Numbered from the stretch's first letter, positions 7,021 to 15,150 are shown. The stretch: 17,690 nt of DNA from Rhodosalinus sp046542825 (GCF_046542825.1 NZ_JBKHAQ010000060.1:1-17690); one strand, 5' to 3'. The notes: a model not told the origin generated them from the letters alone. A program made the numbers and translations.

Positions 7021-7035
7021 TGGGTAGAGGGTGCG

Positions 7036-7443
7036 ATGATGACGCGATGGATTGCGGTGCTGGCCCTTGCCGGGCTGGCAGCCCCGGCATGGGCGCAACA
7101 GCAGATCGGGGCCTATTACGCCCAGATCGGGCGCGAGGACATGTTCAACTCGAGCGGTGTGCGCCTTGGGGACCTGGGCGCGATCCTGCAGCAGGACCGC
7201 GCCAACTATCATCGCTTCGGCATCCGCCATGCGGGCGACGATTCGGACCGGGTCTTTGCCGACCCGGCCACGCGGGCGCAGATCCCCGCGCTCTATGCCC
7301 GCGGCCCGCGCGAGCCGCTGATCGAGCGGATCGTGCTGCAGGGCAACACCCTGGGCATCCTTGTGGTGGTCTGCGGGCGCGGCGGGCGGCCCGACTATCT
7401 GGTGATCAACTTCGCGGATGGCGACAGCTACAGAGGCTGCTGA
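7036..7443 (+). CDS. Small exported protein of unknown function
   Basis: I do not recognise a family. The 135-residue product starts with a clear Sec signal peptide: MMTRW, a hydrophobic core (IAVLALAGLAAP) and a likely cleavage site AWA before QQQ at about residue 20. The mature part of about 115 residues has no membrane segment. It ends in GDSYRGC, and a second Cys lies in VVVCGRGG, so a periplasmic disulfide is possible. The reading frame is open further upstream, but that part overlaps dxs and looks like shadow. The signal peptide decides the start at 7036 (or the next ATG, 7039). It stands alone between dxs and the convergent hemA. Confidence 0.72.
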   Translation: MMTRWIAVLALAGLAAPAWAQQQIGAYYAQIGREDMFNSSGVRLGDLGAILQQDRANYHRFGIRHAGDDSDRVFADPATRAQIPALYARGPREPLIERIVLQGNTLGILVVVCGRGGRPDYLVINFADGDSYRGC

Positions 7444-7475
7444 GCACACTCCGGGCAAAGGCACTCAATGCGAAT

Positions 7476-7500
7476 GCCGCGCCCCGGGTGGGGACGCGGC
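7476..7500. terminator. Likely bidirectional terminator between convergent genes
   Basis: A ten-pair stem with one bulged A (GCCGCGCCCC, loop GGGT, GGGGACGCGGC) lies in the 99-base gap between the exported-protein gene and the end of hemA, which point at each other. On the minus strand it is followed by a moderately AT-richer stretch. Its place makes a shared terminator the simplest reading. The same gap also holds a short direct repeat of GGGACCG at about 7513 and 7524 with no obvious role. Confidence 0.5.
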
Positions 7501-7542
7501 GCCCGCGAAGAGGGACCGGTCAGGGACCGATGAGCGCGCGGC

Positions 7543-8757
7543 TCAGGCCACCGCGTGGGCGATGGCGCACTGCTTCCACAGCACGGTGAGCGCGTTGATC
7601 AGGTGGTCGATGTCCGCGTCCGTGTGCCAGGGCGAGGGGGTGAAGCGCAGCCGCTCGGTGCCCTTGGGCACGGTGGGATAGTTGATCGGCTGCACGTAGA
7701 TCCCGTAGTCGCGCATCAGGATGTCGGCCAGCATCCGGCATTTCACCGGATCCTTGATCATCACCGGGATGATGTGGCTGGGGTTCTGCAGATGCGGAAT
7801 GCCGGCGCGGTCGAGCCCGGCACGCAGCCGCGCCACGTTGCGCCGCTGCGCCTGCCGCTCGGCGTCCGATTCCTTGAGATAGGCGATCGAGGCCTGTGCC
7901 GCCGCGGCCACCGCCGGAGGCAGCGCGGTCGTGAAGATGAAGCCCGAGGCGAAGCTGCGCACGAAATCGCAGAGCGCGGCGGAGCCGGTGATGTAGCCGC
8001 CCACCACGCCATAGGCCTTGCCCAGCGTGCCCTCGATCAGCGTGATGCGGTCGGCCAGCCCTTCGCGTTCCGAGACGCCGCCGCCGCGCGGGCCGTAGAG
8101 ACCCACGGCATGCACCTCGTCGAGATAGGTCATGGCGCCGTGCTTTTCGGCGACCTCGACGATCTCCTTCATCGGGCAGATGTCGCCGTCCATCGAGTAG
8201 ACCGACTCGAAGGCCACGATCTTCGGTGCGTTCGCGGGCAGCGCGGAGAGCTTCGCGTCGAGATCCTCGGGGTCGTTGTGTCTCCAGATGACCTTTTTCG
8301 CGCGGGAGTGGCGGATGCCCTCGATCATGCTGGCGTGGTTGAGTTCGTCCGAGAGGATCACGGCGTCCGGCAGGCGGCTGCCCAGCGTGGACAGCGCCGC
8401 CCAGTTCGAGACGTAGCCCGAGGTGAAGAGCAGCGCCGCCTCCTTGCCGTGCAGATCGGCAAGCTCGCGCTCCAGCGCCACGTGATGCGCGTTGGTGCCC
8501 GATATGTTGCGCGTGCCGCCGGCGCCTGCGCCGCAGCTCTCGATCACCTCCTTCATCCGCTCGGTGACGACAGGGTGCTGGCCCATGCCAAGGTAGTCGT
8601 TCGAGCACCAGACCGTGACCTCGGCGGGTGCATCGTCATCGTGGTTGCGCGCGCGCGGGAAGCGGCCGCATTGCCGCTCGAGGTTGGCGAAGCGGCGGTA
8701 GTTCCCCTCCTGCTTCAGGGCGTCGAGCTGGGTCTCGAACAGCGCATCAAAGTCCAT
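7543..8757 (-). CDS. hemA: 5-aminolevulinate synthase
   Basis: This pyridoxal-phosphate enzyme condenses succinyl-CoA and glycine to 5-aminolevulinate, the committed step of tetrapyrrole synthesis in alphaproteobacteria (Shemin route). The 404 residues match the family length. The cofactor lysine is K247 in GTLGKAYG, the cofactor-contacting D213 is in YLDEVH, and the substrate-loop GTRNISGT is at 81-88. A strong ribosome site (GGAGGACGCTC) sits before the ATG and inside the end of puhE, which overlaps this gene by 11 bases. It is the last gene of the long minus-strand run, tying precursor supply to photosynthesis genes. A second, housekeeping ALAS may exist elsewhere. No cytochrome c2 gene (cycA) follows it, though one does in several Roseobacter clusters. 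Confidence 0.96.
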   Translation of the reverse strand: MDFDALFETQLDALKQEGNYRRFANLERQCGRFPRARNHDDDAPAEVTVWCSNDYLGMGQHPVVTERMKEVIESCGAGAGGTRNISGTNAHHVALERELADLHGKEAALLFTSGYVSNWAALSTLGSRLPDAVILSDELNHASMIEGIRHSRAKKVIWRHNDPEDLDAKLSALPANAPKIVAFESVYSMDGDICPMKEIVEVAEKHGAMTYLDEVHAVGLYGPRGGGVSEREGLADRITLIEGTLGKAYGVVGGYITGSAALCDFVRSFASGFIFTTALPPAVAAAAQASIAYLKESDAERQAQRRNVARLRAGLDRAGIPHLQNPSHIIPVMIKDPVKCRMLADILMRDYGIYVQPINYPTVPKGTERLRFTPSPWHTDADIDHLINALTVLWKQCAIAHAVA

Positions 8758-9568
8758 GAGCGTCCTCCGGTCCGTAATTCGTTGTCTTGGGCGCGCGGCG
8801 ACGCTCGGGGAGCATCCAGCGCCAGAGTTTCGCGTCCTGCCACGGGATCACCATGAGCCAGTGTTCCAGCAGGGCGAGAGCGGTGAGTGCGGCCAGCAGG
8901 GCAAAGCCCACGGTGGCCGCGGCCGTGTCGGCCGCGATCAGCCGCTCCACCCAGCAGGCGGTGGCGGCGGTCAGAAGCGAGACCGAAAGCGGGAAGAGCC
9001 GGTTGATCCGCCCGGTGCGGAAATGGCTCGGCAGGTGGGAAAGCGCGTCGGGGATGAACTCCAGGTTTATCTTCGGCACGCCGTAGAACAGGTTCAGCTT
9101 GGCCGAGATCCGCGCGCCGAAGAGCACGCCGAAGGTCCACAGGCCGAAGAGATTGGCCTGGCCCCAGCCCCAGAGCGCCAGCGCGATCAGCAGGCCCGCC
9201 AGCAGCATCTCGTGGTAGGCCACGGTGCCCCAGGCGCGCAGGAAGCGTTCCCCCTCGCCCACGCCCGGCGGGCAGGGGCGCGCCGCAGGCCCGGTGATCT
9301 GACCGGTCAGGAAGGCAAGCTCGACCCAGCCCCAGATCGCCAGCGCCGAGAGGAAGGCGCCATAGACCGCGGCAGGGTCGCTGCCGCCCAGCGTGGCGCC
9401 GTAACCCCAGAGGCCCGCGCCCAGCAACGGCAGTGACCAGAGGGTGGCCGCGGTGTTCGCCCGCGGCCCCCGCCGGTCGGCCAGACGGACAACGGCAAGG
9501 ATCGCCCCGGTAAAGAACCACCAGGCAAAGAGCGCGATGAGCGCCGCGATCCAGGCCGAGGTCAGCAT
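8747..9568 (-). CDS. puhE: PuhE, photosynthetic complex assembly membrane protein
   Basis: PuhE is a polytopic inner-membrane protein of the puh region. In Rhodobacter its loss alters reaction-centre assembly and bacteriochlorophyll synthesis; the biochemical activity is unknown. With the start chosen here the product has 273 residues and about seven membrane helices, beginning MLTSAWIAALIALFAWW. The frame stays open upstream, but the ATG at 9568 overlaps the acsF stop as TGATG and opens directly into a membrane helix, so it is the better start. A conserved-looking stretch NLFYGVPKINLEFIPDALSHL lies between helices. The gene ends inside hemA. Confidence 0.9.
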   Translation of the reverse strand: MLTSAWIAALIALFAWWFFTGAILAVVRLADRRGPRANTAATLWSLPLLGAGLWGYGATLGGSDPAAVYGAFLSALAIWGWVELAFLTGQITGPAARPCPPGVGEGERFLRAWGTVAYHEMLLAGLLIALALWGWGQANLFGLWTFGVLFGARISAKLNLFYGVPKINLEFIPDALSHLPSHFRTGRINRLFPLSVSLLTAATACWVERLIAADTAAATVGFALLAALTALALLEHWLMVIPWQDAKLWRWMLPERRRAPKTTNYGPEDAHGL

Positions 9569-10707
9569 CAGTAAGCGGGCTCCAGGCGCGTGCTTTCGGG
9601 CACGCGGTGCTTCTTCGCCGGGATCGTGTAGAGCGCCGCGAAGGTCATCGCGGCACGCAGGCTGTTCGTCCACTGCTTGAGCTTGCCGCCGAGGCCGCCC
9701 TGCTTCTTGCCCTCCGCGATGGCGACGTTGGCGCGGTGCAGCCGCTCCAGATTGCGCTGCCAGCGCGGGTTCTCGATGTCCAGCGTGATCGGGAAGATCT
9801 GCTTGGACAGCTCGCTGGTCTTGGTGAAGACCTCATGCGCGTACCAGTCAGGGTCCACCCCGATGGCGGCGTGGAACGCCGGGCGCTGATGGTCACGGAC
9901 ATACATCGTGGCATAGACCGCCGTCAGGAAGAACTTGATCCACCAGACGTTTATCCCGCTGGTCAGCTTCGGGTCGGTCTTCATCAGCAGCGCGAAGGCC
10001 TCGCCGTGGCTGAACTCGTCGTTGCACCACTCTCGGAACCACTTGAAGATGGGGTGGAACCGCTTTTCGGGGTGCTTCTCGAAGTGCCGGTAGATCGTGA
10101 TGTAGCGGGCGTAGCCGATCTTCTCGGAGAGATAGGTGGCGTAGTAGATGAACTTGGGCCGGAAGAAGGTGTATTTCTTCTTCTGCGTCAGGAAGCCCAG
10201 GTTCACCGCCACGCCCGCCTCGCGCAGCGCGTCGTTGATGAAGCCGGCGTGCCGCGCCTCGTCCCGCGCCATCAGCTGGAAGAGCTGCGTGATGTCCTTG
10301 TTGTGGCCGCGCCGCTTCATCTCCTTGTAGAGCACGCAGCCCGAGAACTCGGCGGTGCAGGAGCTGATGAGGAAGTCGATGAACTCCTTCTTCAGCTTGG
10401 GGTCCATGCCTTCCCAGTCGACGTGATCCCAGGACTCGTCCTTCTTGAAGTGGCCCTTGTTCGGGTCCGCCTCCATCTGGGCGATGAGCCTGTCCCAGTC
10501 CGCCCGCACGGGCGTGACGTCGATCGCGTCGAGTTCGTCGAAATCGGTGGTGTAGAAGCGCGGGGTCAGCAGCGTGTTCTGCATCGCCACGTCGGTGGCG
10601 GACTTGCTGTCGAACCTGGCCTGTTCCTCCTGGATCGCCAGTCCCTCCTCAACGGTCGTGGCGTCGGCGGTATGGGTGGCGGTGACGGGCTTGATGGGGG
10701 CGTTCAT
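9568..10707 (-). CDS. acsF: Oxygen-dependent Mg-protoporphyrin IX monomethyl ester cyclase
   Basis: AcsF is the di-iron oxidative cyclase that closes ring E, turning Mg-protoporphyrin monomethyl ester into protochlorophyllide with molecular oxygen. The 379-residue protein carries the ferritin-like iron ligands: E120 in CTAEFSG, E150 and H153 in RDEARHAGF, and E231 and H234 in NDEFSHGEAF. The first 40 residues are a variable, probably disordered tail. A strong AGGAGGTGGAG ribosome site lies before the ATG, which overlaps the stop of the preceding 98-residue gene as ATGA. The alphaproteobacterial form is known to work without the extra subunits Ycf54 or BciE. It indicates pigment synthesis under oxygen; an anaerobic BchE may also exist outside the window. 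Confidence 0.96.
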   Translation of the reverse strand: MNAPIKPVTATHTADATTVEEGLAIQEEQARFDSKSATDVAMQNTLLTPRFYTTDFDELDAIDVTPVRADWDRLIAQMEADPNKGHFKKDESWDHVDWEGMDPKLKKEFIDFLISSCTAEFSGCVLYKEMKRRGHNKDITQLFQLMARDEARHAGFINDALREAGVAVNLGFLTQKKKYTFFRPKFIYYATYLSEKIGYARYITIYRHFEKHPEKRFHPIFKWFREWCNDEFSHGEAFALLMKTDPKLTSGINVWWIKFFLTAVYATMYVRDHQRPAFHAAIGVDPDWYAHEVFTKTSELSKQIFPITLDIENPRWQRNLERLHRANVAIAEGKKQGGLGGKLKQWTNSLRAAMTFAALYTIPAKKHRVPESTRLEPAY

Positions 10708-11000
10708 AGCTCCACCTCCTCGGAGAACGAGAATTCGCAGAGCTCCATGACCTCGAAATCGCCGGTCAGGCGGGTCCAGAGCTGTTCGAGTTTCGAGGCG
10801 CGCACGATGATCGCCTCGCGATCCTCGGTCACGATCTCGCCGAAGGGGGCCATGATCTCCGGCCCCTGCACCTTCACCTCGTCGCCGGGATAGACCACGG
10901 CGCCGTTGTTGAAGCGCACATGCGCATGCAGGCTTTCGAACTTGTGGCTGATCTCGACGGTGCAGGGCGCCCGTTCGATCTCTCGCGTCAGAAGTCCCAT
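10704..11000 (-). CDS. Small protein between puhC and acsF, function unknown
   Basis: This 98-residue soluble protein has no signal peptide or membrane segment. Related clusters carry a hypothetical gene at the same place (puhABC-hyp-acsF-puhE-hemA), and this is probably that gene. The middle (about residues 30-67) reads like a small beta-barrel, with alternating hydrophobic residues around VYPGDEVKV and FGEIVTEDREAIIVRA. The C-terminus is acidic (ELCEFSFSEEVEL). The ribosome site AAAGGGAAC precedes the ATG by about six bases, and the stop overlaps acsF as ATGA, so its output is tied to AcsF. A role with the cyclase or in assembly is a guess from context only. Confidence 0.85.
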   Translation of the reverse strand: MGLLTREIERAPCTVEISHKFESLHAHVRFNNGAVVYPGDEVKVQGPEIMAPFGEIVTEDREAIIVRASKLEQLWTRLTGDFEVMELCEFSFSEEVEL

Positions 11001-11016
11001 GTCGGTTCCCTTTCGT

Positions 11017-11484
11017 TCACTGAGCCAGAAGCTTGGCGAAGGCCCTGGCGTTGTCCCGACCGAACCCCATCAGGTCGGCGCTCCACCCGGTGGAGGGGTC
11101 GGCGACGGAAAAGCGCCCGTTCTCGTGGCGCATCAGTTCGACGGGGCCGTCGATGGCCACGCCGTGCTTCGTGCGTTCGCGGTGGAGCACGCGATACACA
11201 CCCGACACGAAGCCGCCCTCTTCGGGCGACAGGTCGGCGATCACGGTCCCGTCCTCGGCGCGCACGCTGGCGGCCCCCGACATGTCGCCGCCCAGGTAGA
11301 GCACGCGCACGTGGGTGACCGGGCTTTCGGGCGGGGTCGAGGTGACGGGACGGCCGGTCCAGACCGCGATCGAGACGATCACGAGGACGGCCATGACAAG
11401 CCCGAACATCGCGCGCACCAGCACGAGGGGAACGATCTTCTCCTCGGGTGTGTAGGTGCGTGGCGGGCGGGCGGTGGCGGACAT
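11017..11484 (-). CDS. puhC: PuhC, photosynthetic complex assembly protein
   Basis: PuhC is a membrane-anchored protein needed for efficient assembly of the RC-LH1 core in Rhodobacter capsulatus; its mechanism is unknown. The 155-residue product has a short cytoplasmic N-terminus with PRTYTPEEKIVP, one membrane helix (about residues 20-42) and a soluble domain likely in the periplasm. That domain contains LSPEEGGFVSGVYRVLHRER near its centre, a stretch typical of the family. The start is set by an AGGAGG site ten bases upstream. It follows puhB after 33 bases and precedes the 98-residue gene by 16. Confidence 0.92.
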   Translation of the reverse strand: MSATARPPRTYTPEEKIVPLVLVRAMFGLVMAVLVIVSIAVWTGRPVTSTPPESPVTHVRVLYLGGDMSGAASVRAEDGTVIADLSPEEGGFVSGVYRVLHRERTKHGVAIDGPVELMRHENGRFSVADPSTGWSADLMGFGRDNARAFAKLLAQ

Positions 11485-11517
11485 CTCTGAGGTTCCTCCT
11501 TGCTTGGCGACGGGCGG

Positions 11518-12210
11518 TTATTCGGCGGGCACCGGGGCTGCGGCGCCTGCGGGCGCGGGCCGGTCCCCGGACCGTGCGGCCGCGGGCGGGGTCGCGGCGG
11601 GCGGGGTGGCGCGGGCCACCTGCGGCTGCGCCACGCGCGCCTCGGCCGCCTCTGCCAGCAGGCGCGCGATGCGCTCTGCCTCGGGGATGCAGCGCAGCGC
11701 GGGCTCGGGCTTTCTGAGATGCCAGGGCCGGACATGCGGCCAGAGTACGAGATAGCTGAACCGCGTCTCGCCCAGCAACTCCAGCGCGATGGTGCCGGTG
11801 CCCCGGCGGCGCAGGTCGAGATGCGCGTTGGCGACGTGGGTGTAGGGCAGGTTGAGCGTGACGGTCAGCGCCGCGCCCACCCGCATCGCCACGCGGCGGT
11901 TTGTGATCGTGTAGACCGTCGCGCGCGCCTGCACCCACGCGATCAGGGCAAGCAGCGCGCAGACGATCAGGCCCATGACGATGAAGGGGGTCGAGATCGC
12001 GACGGCCTGCGCGAAGGGCATCAGGTCGAGCGCGGCGACCAGGCGCCATGCCGCGAGGAAGACGAAATAGCCCATCACCCACTTCAGGCTCAGCGACTCG
12101 AGGGCCAGGGCCCACCAGTCGGGGCGGCCCTGCCAGAGGATCTCCTCGCCTTTCGGCGGCTCCTCGGGCAGGCCCTTCACGGGTTCGAATGCGAAATCGT
12201 CGTGCGGCAT
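11518..12210 (-). CDS. puhB: PuhB, reaction-centre assembly protein
   Basis: PuhB is an inner-membrane protein that helps reaction-centre assembly and indirectly LH1 assembly in R. capsulatus. The 230 residues start with a family-like segment (EEILWQGRPDWWALA, 22-36). Two membrane helices follow (about 44-62 and 71-94), then a bacterial PH-like domain after YTITNRRVAMRVG (100-112). The last 45 or so residues (about 186-230) are an Ala-Pro-rich low-complexity tail, longer than I expect for the family (about 210-215 residues). The ribosome site is GAAGGACC. It starts 19 bases after puhA. Confidence 0.92.
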   Translation of the reverse strand: MPHDDFAFEPVKGLPEEPPKGEEILWQGRPDWWALALESLSLKWVMGYFVFLAAWRLVAALDLMPFAQAVAISTPFIVMGLIVCALLALIAWVQARATVYTITNRRVAMRVGAALTVTLNLPYTHVANAHLDLRRRGTGTIALELLGETRFSYLVLWPHVRPWHLRKPEPALRCIPEAERIARLLAEAAEARVAQPQVARATPPAATPPAAARSGDRPAPAGAAAPVPAE

Positions 12211-12229
12211 GGCGTCCGGTCCTTCGATG

Positions 12230-13000
12230 TCAGAGTTGCGGCTCGAGCCGCGCCTCGTCGGCGTAAAGCACGCCGCCGGCGTAGTAGGCGGCGATCTTGT
12301 CCTCTTCGAGCAGGGTCACCTGCCGTGGCGAGGCGTGGCGCGGCACGTTGGCGAAGTGCTTGGCATAGATCGTGCGGATCTTGACGTGGTCGCGCTTGAT
12401 CACGGCCAGCGTCATCGGCACCAGGCGCTTGCCCTCGCCCCACTCGGGGTCGAGCTGGTATTCCAGAAAGCGCACGAGCTGTTCGGGCTCGTCGATCCAC
12501 AGGTCCGTCACGGTGCCGACCACCACGTCGTCGCCCGACATCACCGGCAGGCCCCGCGGGTCGCGGCCGGCCGAGACATGGAAGTGCTCGGTCGCCGACA
12601 TCGGGACGATCTTGGGGTGGCCCTTGCCGTCCAGTTCCGGCTGGTCGCGCCGGTTCACCCAGGAGGCCGGGCCGACACCGTCCACCAGCGGGTCGCCGGT
12701 GGGCACGAAGGGATAGCCGCGGACCGGCTGCGTCTGCTCCAGCGCGAGGTTCTCGCGCTCCAGCGTCTGCTGCGAGGGATAGGAAACCTCGCCGCGGCCG
12801 TGCGGCAGCTTGAAGGTCTTGTCCTTGGGCAGCGGGAAGACGCTGGGTGTGGGCGCGGGATTGCCGTCCTCGTCCTCCAGCGGATAGCCCTCGCGCATGT
12901 TCTCGCGCTGGAGATAGACGACGAGGCCGGCGAAGAAGATGTAGAACAGCCACAGCGAGAGACTCGCCAGGTCGAACTCTCCGAAGAACGTCTCAGTCAT
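12230..13000 (-). CDS. puhA: Photosynthetic reaction centre H subunit
   Basis: PuhA caps the cytoplasmic face of the L-M core and shapes proton entry to the secondary quinone. The 256-residue protein (R. sphaeroides has 260) has one N-terminal membrane helix (about residues 12-30, ending VVYLQRENMREGYPLE). A cytoplasmic PRC-barrel domain follows, with GYPFVPTGDPLVDGVGPASW near 95-114 and GDDVVVGTVTDLWIDEPE near 155-172. The start follows AAAGGAAAGGACC. It lies 30 bases after lhaA. In relatives the main puhA promoter lies inside lhaA; I could not identify one here. Confidence 0.97.
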   Translation of the reverse strand: MTETFFGEFDLASLSLWLFYIFFAGLVVYLQRENMREGYPLEDEDGNPAPTPSVFPLPKDKTFKLPHGRGEVSYPSQQTLERENLALEQTQPVRGYPFVPTGDPLVDGVGPASWVNRRDQPELDGKGHPKIVPMSATEHFHVSAGRDPRGLPVMSGDDVVVGTVTDLWIDEPEQLVRFLEYQLDPEWGEGKRLVPMTLAVIKRDHVKIRTIYAKHFANVPRHASPRQVTLLEEDKIAAYYAGGVLYADEARLEPQL

Positions 13001-13030
13001 GGTCCTTTCCTTTCAAAAGGCAGGCGACGG

Positions 13031-14473
13031 TCATGTCGGCATCTCGGCGAGCCCGAAGCGGGCAGGTGCCGTCCCTTGGCCGACGGGTTTGGCGGCGTGT
13101 CTGACCAGCGGTCCGATGGCGATGAGCGTCACGAACAGAAGGCCGATCTCGATGTGGTAGACGAAGGAATAGCCGGTCGCGGGATCGTTCAGCGCCTCGC
13201 CCAGCCGGCCGGAAAGCGCAGCCTGGTTGACCAGGTCGCGCAGACCCCCGCCCAGCGCGATGGACAGACCCGCCGCGGTCGCCTGTGCCGCGCCCCAGGC
13301 GCCCAGCGCAAGGCCGCGGCCCGCGACGCCTTCGGCCGGCATGGTCATCGCGGCGGTCAGCGTGGCGACGGCGAACATGCCGCCGCCGAACCCGATCAGC
13401 GCGGCCCCGGCAAAGAAGATCGCGCCCGACTGCATCGGCGCGGCGAAAATGACCGTGGAAAAGGCGGCAACGCCCACCAGCACGCCCATCGCGGCCAAAC
13501 GATAGGGGTTCGAGCCGCGCGCCAGCATCCGCGCCGCCAGCGCGAAGGCCAGAAGCGCGCCGCCCGCCCAGGTCGCGGTCAGCATCGTGGTGGCCGAGAC
13601 CGACAGGCCCAGGATCTCGCCGCCGTAGGGCTCGAGCAGCACGTCCTGCATGTTGAAGGCCATGGTCCCGAGGAAGACCACCGCAAGCAGCCGCCCCGCC
13701 GTGCCGCCGGCGGCCAGGTCTGCCCAGGCATCGCGGAAGCGCGGGCGCGGTGCCTCGCGCTCTTCGCGGGTCATCGGGCGCACCTTCTCCTGCTTCCAGA
13801 GCGCGACGAGGTTCAGCAGGATGCCCGCCAGCGCCACGCCCTGCACCACGCGGACCAGCGTGAAGGGCGCGAAGTCGCGCAGCAGCCAGCCGACCACGAT
13901 GGCCGAAACGCCCATGCCCAGCAGATACATGACATAAAGCAGCGCAACGACCCGCGGCCGCGTCTCCTCTGTCGCGCGGTCGGCGGCGAGCGCAAGGCCC
14001 GCGGTCTGCGTCATGTGCATGCCGAAACCGGCCATCAGGAAGGCCACAGCCGCCAGCACCTCGCCGGCCCATGAGGGGCCCACCGCCTGCTGCCCGCCCA
14101 GCACGAGGATCGCGAAGGGCATGACGGCAAGCCCGCCCATCTGCCAGAGCGAGCCGAACCAAAGGTAGGGCACCCGCTTCCAGCCCAGCGCGCTCCTGTG
14201 CGTGTCCGAGCGGAAGCCCAGCAGCGCCCGGAAGGGCGCGATCAGCACCGGCAGCGCGATCATCGAGGCCACGATCAGCGCCGGCACCGAAAGCTCGACG
14301 ATCATCACGCGGTTCAGCGTGCCCAGCAGCATCACCATCGCCATGCCGACAGAGACCTGGAAAAGCGACAGCCGCAGAAGTTGCGGCAGCGGCAGGCCTT
14401 CGCTCGCCGCATCCGCGAAGGGCAGGATCTGCGTGGTGAACCGCGCAAGCGGCCGAAGGCGCCAGAAACTCAT
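13031..14473 (-). CDS. lhaA: LhaA, LH1 assembly membrane protein of the BCD/PucC family
   Basis: LhaA is a major-facilitator-like protein of the bacteriochlorophyll delivery (PucC) family and is needed for LH1 assembly. The product has 480 residues and about 12 hydrophobic segments. The frame is open further upstream, giving a longer 537-residue reading. The start MSFWRLRPLARFTTQILPF is better because it overlaps the bchM stop as ATGA and has a GGAGGTG ribosome site. The family loop GFRSDTHRSALGWKRVPYLW after the second helix is present. Its place between bchM and puhA is the standard one. Confidence 0.94.
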   Translation of the reverse strand: MSFWRLRPLARFTTQILPFADAASEGLPLPQLLRLSLFQVSVGMAMVMLLGTLNRVMIVELSVPALIVASMIALPVLIAPFRALLGFRSDTHRSALGWKRVPYLWFGSLWQMGGLAVMPFAILVLGGQQAVGPSWAGEVLAAVAFLMAGFGMHMTQTAGLALAADRATEETRPRVVALLYVMYLLGMGVSAIVVGWLLRDFAPFTLVRVVQGVALAGILLNLVALWKQEKVRPMTREEREAPRPRFRDAWADLAAGGTAGRLLAVVFLGTMAFNMQDVLLEPYGGEILGLSVSATTMLTATWAGGALLAFALAARMLARGSNPYRLAAMGVLVGVAAFSTVIFAAPMQSGAIFFAGAALIGFGGGMFAVATLTAAMTMPAEGVAGRGLALGAWGAAQATAAGLSIALGGGLRDLVNQAALSGRLGEALNDPATGYSFVYHIEIGLLFVTLIAIGPLVRHAAKPVGQGTAPARFGLAEMPT

Positions 14474-15150
14474 CGCGACACCTCCAGCGCCTGCGAGATG
14501 TAGAAGCCCTGCGCGACGCGCTCCAGCACCTTGAGCCGCGCCGGCGTGCCCGCGTCGCGCAGGGCGCGCGCGATCGCCTCGGGCGCATGCGGCACCATCG
14601 TGGGTGATCGGTCGGAGCGGGGGAAAAGCTTGCCGCTCTGCCACATCGCCATCAGAAGCGGCGTGCGCGGCGCCACGGTGAACACCACGCGCCCCTCGGC
14701 CCGCCGCGCCAGCCGGTCGAGCGCGCGGGCAAGATCCGGCAGCCGGTAATAGATCAGGCTGTCCATCGCCACGACATGGTCGAAGCGGCCATGCGCGGGG
14801 TCCAGCATGTCGCCGGACGTGAAATGCACGCGCCCCGGAAGGCCCGCGGGCAGCCGCGCCTCGGCGATCCTCACCAGGCTGGGCGAGATGTCCACCGCCA
14901 CCACCTCGGCGCCGCGGGCGGCGAGTTCCGCGGTCATCTGTCCCGCGCCGCAGCCCGCGTCCAGCACCCGTGCGCCCCGCAGATCCTCGCCCAGACGGGA
15001 CAGGATCTGCGCGCGCATCTTCTCCCGCCCCTGGCGCACCGTCTCGCGGATCCGCGAGACGGGCGCATCAGAGGTCAGCCGTTCCCAGGTCCGGGTCGCG
15101 GTCTTGTCGAAATAGGTCTCGACACGGGAGAGGGTGCTTTCGTAGCTCAT
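14470..15150 (-). CDS. bchM: Mg-protoporphyrin IX O-methyltransferase
   Basis: BchM uses S-adenosylmethionine to methylate the ring-C propionate of Mg-protoporphyrin IX, giving the substrate of AcsF. The 226-residue protein has an N-terminal helical part with FDKTATRTWERLTSD (14-28), then a Rossmann methyltransferase fold. The cofactor motif is VLDAGCGAG (62-70) and the second acidic turn is VVAVDIS. The start overlaps the bchL stop as TGATG with no strong ribosome site of its own, so it probably depends on translation of bchL. A much longer upstream open frame is antisense-free shadow of bchL and was not used. Confidence 0.95.
   Translation of the reverse strand: MSYESTLSRVETYFDKTATRTWERLTSDAPVSRIRETVRQGREKMRAQILSRLGEDLRGARVLDAGCGAGQMTAELAARGAEVVAVDISPSLVRIAEARLPAGLPGRVHFTSGDMLDPAHGRFDHVVAMDSLIYYRLPDLARALDRLARRAEGRVVFTVAPRTPLLMAMWQSGKLFPRSDRSPTMVPHAPEAIARALRDAGTPARLKVLERVAQGFYISQALEVSR

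Noticed and set aside
4835..7027. A 730-codon plus-strand open frame overlapping dxs
   Set aside because: It is the wrong-frame shadow of dxs; the translation is Arg-Gly-Ala repeats without any family motif, while the dxs frame carries the complete active site.
6892..7035. Upstream extension of the exported-protein gene
   Set aside because: It overlaps dxs out of frame and would bury the clear signal peptide that begins at 7036.
9569..9673. Longer N-terminus for puhE (extra 35 residues)
   Set aside because: It overlaps the acsF end in another frame; the ATG at 9568 overlaps the acsF stop and leads straight into the first membrane helix.
12209..14074. A 621-codon plus-strand frame opposite puhA and lhaA
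   Set aside because: It crosses two firmly identified genes on the other strand and shows no domain; a typical artefact of high GC.
14474..14644. Longer N-terminus for lhaA (extra 57 residues)
   Set aside because: The extra part lies within bchM in another frame, is Arg/Gly/Ala-rich, and the ATG at 14473 has a good ribosome site and an ATGA overlap.
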